A stretch of DNA of 64,000 bases from Colletes latitarsis (Eukaryota > Arthropoda > Insecta > Hymenoptera > Colletidae). The stretch spans positions 4,402,001-4,466,000 of the forward strand of contig NW_027488368.1 of the NCBI RefSeq assembly GCF_051014445.1, read 5' to 3'. A program made the translations under genes and the position numbers. The notes beneath the pieces were generated by a model. It did no database searches. It was not told the DNA's origin and worked only from the letters and a program-made list of their open reading frames with translations. This document shows positions 46,781-62,500 of the stretch, piece after piece. The first letter of the stretch is position 1. Every line of letters begins with the position of its first letter.

Positions 46781-49700
46781 GGCATTTTCTGGATTGGATC
46801 ACGTAGTAATGTGGTACCGCACTGAAACAGTCCATTCAACCTGGTTTCGATCAATATTTTTGAGAATAATTCATGTTAGGGCTAGGTTTGGTCTGGGATT
46901 TGCTCTCATCAGGGTCATACTTTCGCATTCTTCACTTACTTGTTGAACAGATCCTGGGTTTTTTTCTGGTTTGGATCACGTAGTAATGTGGTACCACACA
47001 GAAACAGTCGATCAAACCTGGTTTCGATCAATTTTCTGGAGGATAACGCATGTTAGGTCTAGGCTAGGCCTGAGATTTTCCCTCGTCAGACTCATACTTT
47101 CGCATTCTTCACATACTTGTTGAACAGATCCTGGGTTTTTTCTGGTTTGGATCACGCAGTAATGTGGTACCACAGTGAAGCAGTCAATTAAACCTGGTCT
47201 TGATAAATATTTTAGAGGATAACGCATGTTAGCTCTGGGTTAGGTCTAGGATTTGCCCTCATCAAGCTCATACTTTCGCATATTACTCATACTCGTTGGC
47301 ATATTACTCATCACGTATTAATGTGGTACCACACTGAAACAGTCCATTAAACCTGGTTTCGATTAATATTTTAGAGGATAACACATGTTAGGTCTAGGTT
47401 AGGTCTGGGATTTGCTCTCATCAGGGTCATATTTTCGCGTTTTTCACATACTTGTTGAACAGATCCCTGGCTTTTTCTGGTTTGGATCAGGTAGTAACGT
47501 GGTACCACACTGATGCAGTCGATTAAACCTGGACACGATCAACATTTTAGAGGATAATGCCGGTTAGGTCTCGGTTAGGTGTGGGATTTGCCCTCATCAG
47601 GCTCATACTTTCCCATATTTCTCATACTTGTTAGCCAGATCCTTTGCTTTTTCTGGTTTGGATCACGTAGTAATGTGGTACCACATAGAAACAGTCGACT
47701 AAACCTGGTCTCGATCAATACTTTAGAGGATAACTCATGCTAGGTCTAGGTTAGGTCTGGGATTTGCCCTCACGAGGCTCATACTTTCGTATATTTCTCA
47801 TACATGTTGGCCTGATCCTGGGCTTTTTCCGGTTTGGATCAGGTAGTAATGTGGAAACCATACTGATGCAGTCGATTAAACCTGGATACGATCAACATTT
47901 TAGAGGATAACGCCGGTTAGGACTCGGTTAGGTGTAGGATTTGCCCTCATCAGGCTCATACTTTCCCATATTTCTCATACTTGTTAGGCAGATCCTTTGC
48001 TTTTTCTGGATTGGATCACACAGTAATGTAGCACCACACTGAAACAGTCAATTTTACCTGGTCTCGATCAATATTTTAGAGCATAACGCATGTTAGGTCT
48101 GGGTTAGGTCTATGATTTGCCCTCAATTGGCTCATACTTTCGCATTTTTCGCATACTCGTTGGCCAGATCCAGGCATTTTTCTGGTTTGGATCACGTGGT
48201 AATGTGGTACCACACTGAAACAGTCAATCATACCTAGTCTCGGTCAATATTTTAAAGGATATCGCATGTTAGGTCTGGGTTAGGCCTGGGATTAGCCCTC
48301 ATCAGACTCATACTTTCGCATTTTTCGCATACTCGTTGAACAGATCCTGGGTTATTTCTGGTATGGATCATGTAGTAACATGGTATCACACTGAAACAGT
48401 CGACTAAACCTGGTCTCGATCAATATTTTAGAGGATAACTCATGCTAGGTCTAGGTTAGGTCTGGAATTTGCTCTCATCAGTCTCATACCTTCGCATATT
48501 TCACATACTTGTTGGCCAGATCCTGGGTTTTTTCTGGTTTGGATCACGTTGTAATGTGGTACCACACTGAAACAGTCGACTAAACCTGGTCTCGATCAAT
48601 ATTTTAGAGGATAACGCATGTTATGTCTGGGTTAGGTGTGGGATTTGCCCTCATCAGGATCATTCTCTCGCATTCATCACATACTTGTTGAACAGATCCT
48701 TGGATTTTTCTGGATTGGATCACGTAGTAATGTGGTACCACACTGAAACAGTTAATTAAACCCGGATACGACCAATATTTTTGAGGGTAACGCATGTTAG
48801 GTCTGGGTTAGGTCTTGGATTTGCCCTCATCTGGCTCATACTTTCGCATTTTTCGTATACTCGTTGGCCAGATCCTGGGCCTTTCCTGGTTTGGATCACG
48901 TGGTAATGTGGTACCACACTGAAACAGATAATTAAACCCGGATACAACCAATATTTTTGAGGGTAACGCATGTTAGGTCTGGGTTATGTCCAGGATTTGC
49001 CCTCATCTGGCTCATACTCTCGCATTTTTCGTATACTCGTTGGCCAGATCCTGGGCCCTTCCTGGTTTGGATCACGTGGTAATGTGGAACCACACTGAAA
49101 CAGTCAATTAAACCTAGTCTCGATCAATATTTTATGGGATATCGCATGTTAGGTCTAGGTTAGGCCTGGGATTTGCCCTCATCAGACTCATACTTTCGCA
49201 TTCTTCACATACTTGTTGAACAGATCCTGGGTTTTTTCTAGTTTGGATCAGGTAGTAATGTGGTACCACACTGAAACAGTCGATTAACACAGGTCACGAT
49301 CAACATTTTAGAGGAGAACGCCGGTTAGGACTCGGTTAGGTGTGGGATTTGCCGCCATCAGGCTCATACTTTCGCATATTTCTCATACTTATTAGCCAGA
49401 TCCGTTGCTTTTTCTGAATTGGATCACATAGTAATGTAGTACCACACTGATACAGTCAATTATACCTGGTCTCGATCAATATTTTAGAGGATATCGCATG
49501 TTAGGTCTGGGTTAGGTCTGGGATTTGCACTCATGAGGCTCATACTTTCGCATTCTTCACATACTTGTTGAACAGATCCGTTGCTTTCTCTGGTTTCGAT
49601 CACATAGTAATGTAGTACCACACTGATACAGTGAATTATACCTGGCCTCGATCAATGTTTTAGAGGATAACGCATGTTAGGTCTGTGTTAGGTCTAGGAT

Positions 49701-52700
49701 TTGCCCCCATCTGTCTCATACTTTCGCATATTTCTCATTCTTGTTGGCCAGATCCTGGGCTTTTTCTGGATTGGATCACGTAGTTATGTGGTACCACACT
49801 GAAACAGTCAGTTAAACCTGGATACAACCAATATTTTAGAGGATAACGCATGTCAGGTCTGGGTTAGGTCTAGGATTTGCCCTCATCTGGCTCATACTGT
49901 CGCATATTTCTGATACTTGTTGGCCTGATCCTGGGCTTTTTCTGGACTGGATCACGTAGTAATGTGGTACCACACTGAAACAGATAATTAAACCCGTATA
50001 CAACCAATATTTTTGAGGGTAACGCATGATAGGTCTGGGTTAGGTCCAGGATTTGCCCTCATCTGGCTCATACTTTCGCATTTTTCGTATACTCGTTGGT
50101 CAGATCCTGGGCCTTTCCTGGTTTGGATCACGTGCTAGTGTGGTACCACACTGAAACAGTCAATTAAACCTACTCTCGGTCAATATTTTAGAGGATAACG
50201 CATGTTAGGTCTGGTTTAGTTCTTGGACTTGCCCGCATCTGGCTCATACTTTCGCATTCTTCACATACTTGTTGGACAGATCCTGCGTTTCTTCTGGTTT
50301 GGATCACGTAGTAATGTGGTGCCACACGGAAAGAGTCGATTAAACCTGGTTTCGATCAATATTTTTGAGGATAACGCATGTTAGGTCTGGGTTAGGTCTA
50401 TGACTTGCCCTCATGAGGCTCATACTTTCGCATATTTCTCATACTTGTTGACCTGATCTTTGGCTTTTTCTGGTTTGGATCACGTACTAATGTGGTACCA
50501 CACTGAAACAGTCGACTATACCTGGTCTCGATCAATATTTTAGAGGATAACGCATGTTAGGTCTGGGTTAGATCTGGAATTTGCTCTCATCAGTCTCATA
50601 CCTTCGCATTCTTCACATACTTGTTGAACAGATCCTGCGTTTTTTCTGGTTTGAATCACGTAGTAATGTGGTATCACACTGAAACAGTCCATGAAATCTG
50701 GTTTCGATCAATATTTTAGAGGATTACGCATGTTAGGTCTAGGTTAGGCCTGGGATTAGCCCTCATCAGACTCATACTTTCGCATTTTTCGCATACTTGT
50801 TGAACAGATCCTGGGTTATTTCTGGTTTGGATCATGTAGTAACATGGTAGCGCACTGAAACAGTCGACTAAACCTGGTCTCGATCAATATTTTAGAGGCT
50901 AACTCATGCTAGGTCTAGGTTAGGCATGGGATTTGCCCTCATCAGTCTCACACATTCGCATTCTTCACATACTTGTTGGACAGATCCTGGGTTATTTCTG
51001 GTTTTGATCAGGTAGTAATGTCGTACCACACTGAAGCAGTCGATTAAACCAGGTTTCGATCAATATTCTAGACGATAACGCATGTTAGGTCTGGTTTAGG
51101 TCTAGGATTTGCTCTCATCCGGCTCATACTTTCGCATATTTCTTATACTTGTTAGCCAGATCCTTTGCTTTTTCTGGATTGGGTCAGACAGTAATGTGGT
51201 ACCACACTGAAACAGTCGATTAAACCTAGTGTCGGTCAATATTTCAAAGGATATCGCATGTTAGGTCTGGGTTAGGTCAGGGATTTGCTCTCATCTGGCT
51301 CATACTTTCGCATATTTCTCATACTTGTTGGCCTGATCCTGTGCTTTTTCCGGTTTGGATCAGGTAGTAACGTGGTACCACACTGATGCAGTCGATTAAA
51401 CCTGGACGCGATCAACATTTTAGAGGATAACGCCGGTTTGGACTCGGTTAGGTGTGGGATTTGCCCTCATCAGGCTCATACTTTCCCATATTTCTCATAC
51501 TTGTTAGCCAGATCCTTTGCTTTTTCTGGATTGGATCACACAGTAATGTAGTACCACACTGAAGCAGTCAATTTTACCTGGTCTCGATCAATATTTTAGA
51601 GCATAACGCATGTTAGGTCTGGGTTAGGTCTAGGATTTGCCCTCATCTGGCTCATTCTTTCGCATTTTTCGCATACTTGTTGAACAGATCCAGGGATTTT
51701 TCTGGTTTTGACCACGTGGTAATGTGGTACCACACTGAAACAGTCAATCAAACCTAGTCTCGGTCAATATTTTAAAGGATATCGCATGTTAGGTCTGGGT
51801 TAGGTCTAGGATTTGCCCTCATGAGGCTCACACTTTCGCATATTTCTCATACTTGTTGGCCTGATCCTGGGCTTTTTCATTTTTCGATCACGTGGTAATG
51901 TGGTACCACACTGAAACAGTCCATCAAACCTGATCTCGGTCAATATTTTAAACGATATCGCATGTTAGGTCCGGGTTAGGTCTGCGATTTGCCCTCACTA
52001 GGCTCATACTTTCCCATGTTTCTCATACTTGTTGGCCTGATCCTGGGCTTTTTCCGGTTTGGATCAGGTAGTAACGTGGTACCACACTGATGCAGTCGAT
52101 TAAACCTGGACACGATCAACATTTTACAGGATAACGCCGGTTAGGACCCGGTTAGGTGTGGGATTTGCCCTCATCAGGCTCATACTTTCCCATATTTCTC
52201 ATACTTGTTAGCCAGATCCTTTGCTTTTTCTGGATTGGATCACACAGTAATGTAGTACCACACTGAAACAGTCAATTTTACCTGGTCTCGATCAATATTT
52301 TAGAGCATAACGCATGTTTGGTCTGGGTTAGGTCTAGGATTTGCCCTCATCTGGCTCATTCTTTCGCATTTTTCGCATACTTGTTGAACAGATCCAGGGA
52401 TTTTTCTAGCTTGGATCACGTGGTAATGTGGCACCACACTGAAACAGTCAATCAAACCTAGTCTCGGTCTATATTTTAAAGGATATCGCATGTTAGGTCT
52501 GGGTTAGGTCTAGGATTTGCCGCCATCAGGCTCATACTTTCGCATATTTCTCATACTTATTAGCCTGATCCGTTGCTTTTTCTGGATTGGATCACGTAGT
52601 TATGTGGTACCACACTGAAACAGTCAGTTAAACCTGGATACAACCAATATTTTAGAGGATAACGCATGTCAGGTCTGGGTTAGGTCTAGGATTTGCCCTC

Positions 52701-52749
52701 ATCTGGCTCATACTTTCGCATATTTCTGATACTTGTTGGCCTGATCCTG
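46781..52749 (+). repeat. Super-repeat copy 2 (5969 bp, ~34 monomers)
   Basis: Matches copy 1 closely except for the missing ~7 monomers near its start. Differences over the compared regions are scattered single bases. Confidence 0.85.
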
Positions 52750-55700
52750 GGCATTTTCTGGATTGGATCACGTAGTAATGTGGTACCGCACTGAAACAGT
52801 CCATTCAACCTGGTTTCGATCAATATTTTTGAGAATAATTCATGTTAGGGCTAGGTTTGGTCTGGGATTTGCTCTCATCAGGGTCATACTTTCGCATTCT
52901 TCACTTACTTGTTGAACAGATCCTGGGTTTTTTTCTGGTTTGGATCACGTAGTAATGTGGTACCACACAGAAACAGTCGATCAAACCTGGTTTCGATCAA
53001 TTTTCTGGAGGATAACGCATGTTAGGTCTAGGCTAGGCCTGAGATTTTCCCTCGTCAGACTCATACTTTCGCATTCTTCACATACTTGTTGAACAGATCC
53101 TGGGTTTTTTCTGGTTTGGATCACGCAGTAATGTGGTACCACAGTGAAGCAGTCAATTAAACCTGGTCTTGAGAAATATTTTAGAGGATAACGCATGTTA
53201 GCTCTGGGTTAGGTCTAGGATTTGCCCTCATCAAGCTCATACTTTCGCATATTACTCATACTCGTTGGCATATTACTCATCACGTATTAATGTGGTACCA
53301 CACTGAAACAGTCCATTAAACCTGGTTTCGATTAATATTTTAGAGGATAACACATGTTAGGTCTAGGTTAGGTCTGGGATTTGCTCTCATCAGGGTCATA
53401 TTTTCGCGTTTTTCACATACTTGTTGAACAGATCCCTGGCTTTTTCTGGTTTGGATCACGTAGTAATATGGTACCACACTGAAACATTCAATTAAACCTG
53501 GTCTTGATAAATATTCTAGAGGATAACGCATGTTAGGTCTAGGTTATGTGTGGGATTTGCTCTCATCTGGCTCATACTTTCGCATATTTCTCATTCTTGT
53601 TGGCCAGATCCCAGGCTTCCACTGGTTTGGATCACGTAGTAATGTGGTACCACACTGAAACAGTCAATTAATCCTGGTTTTGATAAATATTTTAGAGGAT
53701 AACACATGTTAGGTCTAGGTTAGGTCTAGGATTTGCCCCCATCAGTCTCATACTTTCGCATTCTTCACATACTTCTTGAACAGATCCTGGGTTTTTTCTG
53801 GTTTCGATCACGTAGTAATGTGGTACCACACTGAAACAGTCCATTCAACCTGGTTTCGATCAATGTTTTAGAGAATAATTCATGTTAGGTCTAGGTTAGG
53901 TCTGGGATTTGCTCTCATCAGGCTCATACTCTCGCATATTTCTCATTTTCGTTGGCCAGAACCTGGGCTTCCACTGGGTCGGACCACGTAGTAATGTGGT
54001 ACCACAGTGAAGCAGTCAATTAAACCTGGTCTTGATAAATATTTTAGAGGATAACGCATGTTAGCTCTGGGTTAGGTCTAGGATTTGCCCTCATCAAGCT
54101 CATACTTTCGCATATTACTCATACTCGTTGGCTAGATCCTGGGCTTTTTCTGGATTGGATCACGTAGTAATGCGGTACCACACTGAAACAGTCAATTAAA
54201 CCTGGTTTCCATCAATATTTTAGAGGATAACACATGTTAGGTCTGGGTTAGGTCCAGGATTTGCCCTCATCAGTCTCATACATTCGCATTCTTCACATAC
54301 TTCTTGAACAGATCCTGGGTTTTCTCTGGTTTGGATCACATAGTAATGTGGTACCATACTGAAACAGTCAGTTAAACCTGGTTTCGATCAATATTTTAGA
54401 GGATAACGCATGTTAGGTCTAGGTTAGACCCGGGATTAGCCCTCATCAGACTCATACTTTCGCATTTTTCGCATACTTGTTGAACAGATCCTGGGTTATT
54501 TCTGGTTTGGATCAGGTAGTAATGTCGTACCACACTGAAACAGTCGATTAAACCAGGTTCCGATCAATATTCTAGATGATAACGCATGTTAGGTCTGGGT
54601 TGGGTCTGGGATTTGCCCTCATAAGGCTCATACTTTCGCATATTTCTCATACTTGTTGACCTGATCCTGGGCTTTTTCCGGTTCGGATCAGGTAGTAACG
54701 TGGTACCACACTGATGCAGTCGATTAAACCTGGACACGATCAACATTTTAGAGGATAATGCCGGTTAGGTCTCGGTTAGGTGTGGGATTTGCCCTCATCA
54801 GGCTCATACTTTCCCATATTTCTCATACTTGTTAGCCAGATCCTTTGCTTTTTCTGGTTTGGATCACGTAGTAATGTGGTACCACACTGAAACAGTCAAT
54901 CATACCTAGTCTCGGTCAATATTTTAAAGGATATCGCATGTTAGGTCTGGGTTAGGCCTGGGATTAGCCCTCATCAGACTCATACTTTCGCATTTTTCGC
55001 ATACTCGTTGAACAGATCCTGGGTTATTTCTGGTATGGATCATGTAGTAACATGGTATCACACTGAAACAGTCGACTAAACCTGGTCTCGATCAATATTT
55101 TAGAGGATAACTCATGCTAGGTCTAGGTTAGGTCTGGAATTTGCTCTCATCAGTCTCATACCTTCGCATATTTCACATACTTGTTGGCCAGATCCTGGGT
55201 TTTTTCTGGTTTGGATCACGTTGTAATGTGGTACCACACTGAAACAGTCGACTAAACCTGGTCTCGATCAATATTTTAGAGGATAACGCATGTTATGTCT
55301 GGGTTAGGTGTGGGATTTGCCCTCATCAGGATCATTCTCTCGCATTCATCACATACTTGTTGAACAGATCCTTGGATTTTTCTGGATTGGATCACGTAGT
55401 AATGTGGTACCACACTGAAACAGTTAATTAAACCCGGATACGACCAATATTTTTGAGGGTAACGCATGTTAGGTCTGGGTTAGGTCTTGGATTTGCCCTC
55501 ATCTGGCTCATACTTTCGCATTTTTCGTATACTCGTTGGCCAGATCCTGGGCCTTTCCTGGTTTGGATCACGTGGTAATGTGGTACCACACTGAAACAGA
55601 TAATTAAACCCGGATACAACCAATATTTTTGAGGGTAACGCATGTTAGGTCTGGGTTATGTCCAGGATTTGCCCTCATCTGGCTCATACTCTCGCATTTT

Positions 55701-58139
55701 TCGTATACTCGTTGGCCAGATCCTGGGCCCTTCCTGGTTTGGATCACGTGGTAATGTGGAACCACACTGAAACAGTCAATTAAACCTAGTCTCGATCAAT
55801 ATTTTATGGGATATCGCATGTTAGGTCTAGGTTAGGCCTGGGATTCGCCCTCATCAGACTCATACTTTCGCATTCTTCACATACTTGTTGAACAGATCCT
55901 GGGTTTTTTCTAGTTTGGATCAGGTAGTAATGTGGTACCACACTGAAACAGTCGATTAACACAGGTCACGATCAACATTTTAGAGGAGAACGCCGGTTAG
56001 GACTCGGTTAGGTGTGGGATTTGCCGCCATCAGGCTCATACTTTCGCATATTTCTCATACTTATTAGCCAGATCCGTTGCTTTTTCTGAATTGGATCACA
56101 TAGTAATGTAGTACCACACTGATACAGTCAATTATACCTGGTCTCGATCAATATTTTAGAGGATATCGCATGTTAGGTCTGGGTTAGGTCTGGGATTTGC
56201 ACTCATGAGGCTCATACTTTCGCATTCTTCACATACTTGTTGAACAGATCCGTTGCTTTCTCTGGTTTCGATCACATAGTAATGTAGTACCACACTGATA
56301 CAGTGAATTATACCTGGCCTCGATCAATGTTTTAGAGGATAACGCATGTTAGGTCTGTGTTAGGTCTAGGATTTGCCCCCATCTGTCTCATACTTTCGCA
56401 TATTTCTCATTCTTGTTGGCCAGATCCTGGGCTTTTTCTGGACTGGATCACGTAGTAATGTAGTACCACACTGAAACAGATAATTAAACCCGTATACAAC
56501 CAATATTTTTGAGGGTAACGCATGATAGGTCTGGGTTAGGTCCAGGATTTGCCCTCATCTGGCTCATACTTTCGCATTTTTCGTATACTCGTTGGTCAGA
56601 ACCTGGGCCTTTCCTGGTTTGGATCACGTGCTAGTGTGGTACCACACTGAAACAGTCAATTAAACCTACTCTCGGTCAATATTTTAGAGGATAACGCATG
56701 TTAGGTCTGGTTTAGTTCTTGGACTTGCCCGCATCTGGCTCATACTTTCGCATTCTTCACATACTTGTTGGACAGATCCTGCGTTTCTTCTGGTTTGGAT
56801 CACGTAGTAATGTGGTGCCACACGGAAAGAGTCGATTAAACCTGGTTTCGATCAATATTTTTGAGGATAACGCATGTTAGGTCTGGGTTAGGTCTATGAC
56901 TTGCCCTCATGAGGCTCATACTTTCGCATATTTCTCATACTTGTTGACCTGATCTTTGGCTTTTTCTGGTTTGGATCACGTACTAATGTGGTACCACACT
57001 GAAACAGTCGACTATACCTGGTCTCGATCAATATTTTAGAGGATAACGCATGTTAGGTCTGGGTTAGATCTGGAATTTGCTCTCATCAGTCTCATACCTT
57101 CGCATTCTTCACATACTTGTTGAACAGATCCTGCGTTTTTTCTGGTTTGAATCACGTAGTAATGTGGTATCACACTGAAACAGTCCATGAAATCTGGTTT
57201 CGATCAATATTTTAGAGGATTACGCATGTTAGGTCTAGGTTAGGCCTGGGATTAGCCCTCATCAGACTCATACTTTCGCATTTTTCGCATACTTGTTGAA
57301 CAGATCCAGGGATTTTTCTGGTTTTGACCACGTGGTAATGTGGTACCACACTGAAACAGTCAATCAAACCTAGTCTCGGTCAATATTTTAAAGGATATCG
57401 CATGTTAGGTCTGGGTTAGGTCTAGGATTTGCCCTCATGAGGCTCACACTTTCGCATATTTCTCATACTTGTTGGCCTGATCCTGGGCTTTTTCATTTTT
57501 GGATCACGTGGTAATGTGGTACCACACTGAAACAGTCCATCAAACCTGATCTCGGTCAATATTTTAAACGATATCGCATGTTAGGTCCGGGTTAGGTCTG
57601 CGATTTGCCCTCACTAGGCTCATACTTTCCCATGTTTCTCATACTTGTTGGCCTGATCCTGGGCTTTTTCCGGTTTGGATCAGGTAGTAACGTGGTACCA
57701 CACTGATGCAGTCGATTAAACCTGGACACGATCAACATTTTACAGGATAACGCCGGTTAGGACCCGGTTAGGTGTGGGATTTGCCCTCATCAGGCTCATA
57801 CTTTCCCATATTTCTCATACTTGTTAGCCAGATCCTTTGCTTTTTCTGGATTGGATCACACAGTAATGTAGTACCACACTGAAACAGTCAATTTTACCTG
57901 GTCTCGATCAATATTTTAGAGCATAACGCATGTTTGGTCTGGGTTAGGTCTAGGATTTGCCCTCATCTGGCTCATTCTTTCGCATTTTTCGCATACTTGT
58001 TGAACAGATCCAGGGATTTTTCTAGCTTGGATCACGTGGTAATGTGGCACCACACTGAAACAGTCAATCAAACCTAGTCTCGGTCAATATTTTAAAGGAT
58101 ATCGCATGTTAGGTCTGGGTTAGGTCTAGGATTTGCCCT
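52750..58139 (+). repeat. Super-repeat copy 3, with internal deletions
   Basis: Matches copy 1 at offset 13170 over about 52.75-54.77 kb, then copy 2 at offset 6672 (from about 54.88 kb), 6496 (from 56441) and 5616 (from about 57301). Each step is a whole number of monomers, i.e. losses of 1 and 5 monomers relative to copy 2. Ends near 58139. Confidence 0.82.
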
Positions 58140-59540
58140 CATGAGGCTCACACTTTCGCATATTTCTCATACGTGTTGGCCTGATCCTTGGCTTTTTCTG
58201 GTTTGGATCATGTAGTAACATGGTATCACACTGAAACAGTCGACTAAACCTGGTCTCGATCAATATTTTAGAGGATAACTCATGCTAGGTCTAAGTTAGG
58301 TCTGGAATTTGCACTCATCAGTCTCATACCTTCGCATTCTTCACATACTTGTTGAACAGATCCCGCGTTTTTTCTGGTTTGAATCACGTGGTAATGTGGT
58401 ATCACACTGAAACAGTCCATGAAACCTGGTTTCGATCAATATTTTAGAGGATAACGCATGTTATGTCTAGGTTAGGCCTGGGATTAGCCCTCATCAGACT
58501 CATACTTTCGCATTTTTCGCATACTTGTTAGCCAGATCCTTTTCCCTTTTTCTGGATTGGGTCACACAGTAATGTGGTACCACACTGAAACGGTCGATTA
58601 AACCTGGTTTCGATCAATATTTTAGTTGATAACGCATGTTAGGTCTGGTATAGTTCAGGGATTTGCCCGCATCTGGCTCATACTTTCGCATTCTTCACAT
58701 ACTTGTTGGACAGATCCTGCGCTTTTTCTGGTTTGGATCACGTAGTAATGTGGTGCCACACGGAAACTGTCGATTAAACCTCGTTTCGATCAATATTTTT
58801 CAGGATAACGCATGTTAGGTCTGGGTTGGGTCATATGATTTGCCGTCATGAGGCTCATACTTTCGCATATTTCTCATACTTGTTGGCCTGATCCTTGGCT
58901 TTTTCTGGTTTGGATCATGTAGTAACATGGTATCACACTGAAACAGTCGACTAAACCTGGTCTCGATCAATATTTTAGAGGATAACTCATGCTAGGTCTA
59001 GGTTAGGTCTGGAATTTGTACTCATCAGTCTCATACCTTCGCATTCTTCACATACTTGTTGAACAGATCCTGCGTTTCTTCTGGTTTGGATCACGTAGTA
59101 ATGTGGTGCCACACGGAAAGAGTCGATTAAACCTGGTTTCGATCAATATTTTTCAGGATAACGCATGTTAGGTCTGGGTTAGGTCTATGACTTGCCCTCA
59201 TGAGGCTCATACTTTCGCATATTTCTCATACTTGTTGGCCTGATCTTTGGCTTTTTCTGGTTTGGATCACGTACTAATGTGGTACCACACTGAAACAGTC
59301 GACTAAACCTGGTCTCGATCAATATTTTAGAGGATAACTCATGCTAGGTCTGGGTTAGATCTGGAATTTGCTCTCATCAGTCTCATACCTTCGCATTCTT
59401 CACATACTTGTTGAACAGATCCTGCGTTTTTTCTGGTTTGAATCACGTAGTAATGTGGTATCACACTGAAACAGTCCATGAAATCTGGTTTCGATCAATA
59501 TTTTAGAGGATAACGCATGTTAGGTCTAGGTTAGGCCTGG
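58140..59540 (+). repeat. Satellite, right-end subtypes
   Basis: About 8 monomers with GATCATGTAGTAACATGGTATC and CAGTCTCATACCTTCGC variants. A small insertion (TTTCCC) sits near 58540. No gene seen. Confidence 0.78.
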
Positions 59541-62500
59541 GATTAGCCCTCATCAGACTCATACTTTCGCGTTTTTCGCATACTTGTTGAACAGATCCTG
59601 GGTTATTTCTGGTTTGGATCATGTAGTAACATGGTATCACACTGAAACAGTCGACTAAACCTGGTCTCGATCAATGTTTTAGAGGATAACTCATGCTAGG
59701 TCTAGGTTAGGTCTGGAATTTGCTCTCATCAGTCTCATACCTTCGCATTCTTCACATACTTTTTGAACAGATCCTGCGTTTTTTCTGGTTTGAGTCACGT
59801 AGTAATGTGATATCACACTGAAACAGTCCATGAAACCTGGTTTCGATGAATACTTTAGAGGATAACGCATGTTAGGTCTGGGTTAGGTCTAGGATTTGCC
59901 CTCATGAGGCTCACACTTTCGCATATTTCTCATACTTGTTGAACAGATCCTGCGTTTTTTCTGGTTTGATTCACGCAGTAATGTGGTATCACACTGAAAC
60001 AATCCATGAAACCTGGCTTCGATCAATACTTTAGAGGATAACGCATGTTAGGTCTAGGTTAGGCCTGGGATTAGCCCTCATCAGACTCATACTTTCGCAT
60101 TTTTCGCATACTTGTTGAACAGATCCTGGGTTATTTCTGGTTTGGATCGTGTAGTAACATGGTATCACACTGAAACAGTCGACTAAACCTGGTCTCGATC
60201 AATAATTTAGAGGATAACGCATGTTAGGTCTGGGTTAGGTCTGGAATTTGCTCTCATCAGTCTCATACCTTCGCATTCCTCACATACTTGTTGAACAGAT
60301 CCTGGGTTATTTCTGGTTTGGATGGTGTAGTAACATGGTATCACACTGAAACAGTCGACTAAACCTGGTCTCGATCAATATTTTAGAGGATAACGCATAT
60401 TAGGTCTGGGTTAGTTCTGGAATTTGCTCTCATCAGTCTCATATCTTCGCATTCTTCACATACTTGTTGAACAGATCCCGGGCTTTTTCAGGTTAGGATC
60501 AGGTGGTAATGTGGTACCACACTGAAACAGACCATGAAACCTGGTTTCGATCAATATTTTAGAGGATAGCGCATGTCAGGTCTGGGTTAGGTCTAGGGTT
60601 TGCCCTCATCTGGCTCATACTTTCGCATTCTTCACATACTTGTTGAACAGATCCTGGGTTTTTTCTGGTTTGGATCAGGTGGTAATGTGGTGCCACACCG
60701 AAACAGTTGAATAAACCTGGTTTCGATCTATATTTTAGGGGAAAACGCATGTTAGGACTAGGTTAGGTCTGGGTTATGCTCTCATCAGGCTCGTACCTCC
60801 GCATATATCTCATACTTGATGGCCAGATTCTGGGCGTTTTCTGGTTTGGATCACGTAGTAATGTGGTACCACACTGAAACAGTCGATTAAACTTGGTTTC
60901 GATCAATATTTTAGATGATAACGCATGTTAGGTCTGGGTTAGGTCTAGGATTTGCCCTCATCTGGCTCATACTTTCGCATTCTTCACATACTTGTTGAAC
61001 ACATCCTGGGTTTTTTCTGGTTTGGATCAGGTGGTATTGTGGTACCACACCGAAACAGTTGACTAAACCTGGTTTCGATCTATATTTTAGAGGAAAACGC
61101 ATGTTAGGTCTAGCTTAGGTCTGGGATATGCTCTCATCAGGCTCGTACCTCCTCATATATGTCATACTTGATGGCCAGATTCTGGGCTTTTTCTGGTTTG
61201 GATCACGTAGTAATGTGGTGCCACACGGAACCAGTCGATTAAACCTGGGTTCGATCAATATTTTTGAGGATAACACATGTTGGGTCTGGGTTAGGTCTGG
61301 AAATTGCTCTCATCAGTCTCATACCTTCGCATACTTCACATACTTCTTGAGCAGATACTGGGTATTTTCTGGTTTGAATCACATAGTAATGTGGTATCAC
61401 ACTGAAGCAGTCCATGGAACCTGGTTTCGATCAATATTTTAGAGGATAACGCATGTTAGGTCTAGGTTAGGCCTCGGATTTGCCCTCATCTGGCTCATAC
61501 TTTCGCATTCTTCACATACTTGTTGAACAGATCCTGCGTTTTTTCTGGTTTGGATCACGTTGTAATGTGGTACCACACCGAAACAGTTGACTAAACCTGG
61601 TTTCGATCAATATTTTAGAGGATAACGCATGTTGTGTCTGGGCTAGGTCTAGGATTTGCCCTCATCAGGCTCATACTTTCACATATTTCTCATACTTGTT
61701 GGCTAGATTTTGGGCTTTTTCTGGTTTGGATCACGTAGTAATGTGGTATCACACTGAAACAGTCCATGAAATCTGGTTTCGATCAATATTTTTGAGGATA
61801 ACGCATGTTAGGTCTAGGTTAGGTCTGGAATTTGCTCTCATCAGTCTCATACCTTCGCATTCTTCACATACTTGTTGAACAGATCCTGCGTTTTTTCTGG
61901 TTTGAGTCACGTAGTAATGTGATATCACACTGAAACAGTCCATGAAACCTGGTTTCGATGAATACTTTAGAGGATAACGCATGTTAGGTCTGGGTTAGGT
62001 CTGGGATTTGCCCTCATCAGGATCATACTCTCGCATTTTTCACATACTTGTTGAACAGATCCTTGGATTTTTCTGGATTGGATCACGTAGTAATGTGGTA
62101 CCACACTGAAACAGATAATTAAACCCGTATACAACCAATATTTTTGAGGGTAACGCATGTTAGGTCTGGGTTAGGTCCAGGATTTGCCCTCATCTGGCTC
62201 ATACTTTCGCATTTTTCGTATACTCGTTGGCCAGATCCTGGGCCTTTCCTGGTTTGGATCACGTGCTAATGTGGTACCACACTGAAACAGTCAATTAAAC
62301 CTACTCTCGGTCAATATTTTAGAGGATAACGCATGTTAGGTCTGGGTTAGGTCTGGAAATTGCCTTCATCAGATTCATACTTTCGCATTCTTCACATACT
62401 TGTTGAACAGATCCTGCGTTTTTTCTGGTTTGGATCACGTAGTAATGTGGTGCCACACGGAAAGAGTCGAATAAACCTGGTTTCGATTAATATTTTTGAG

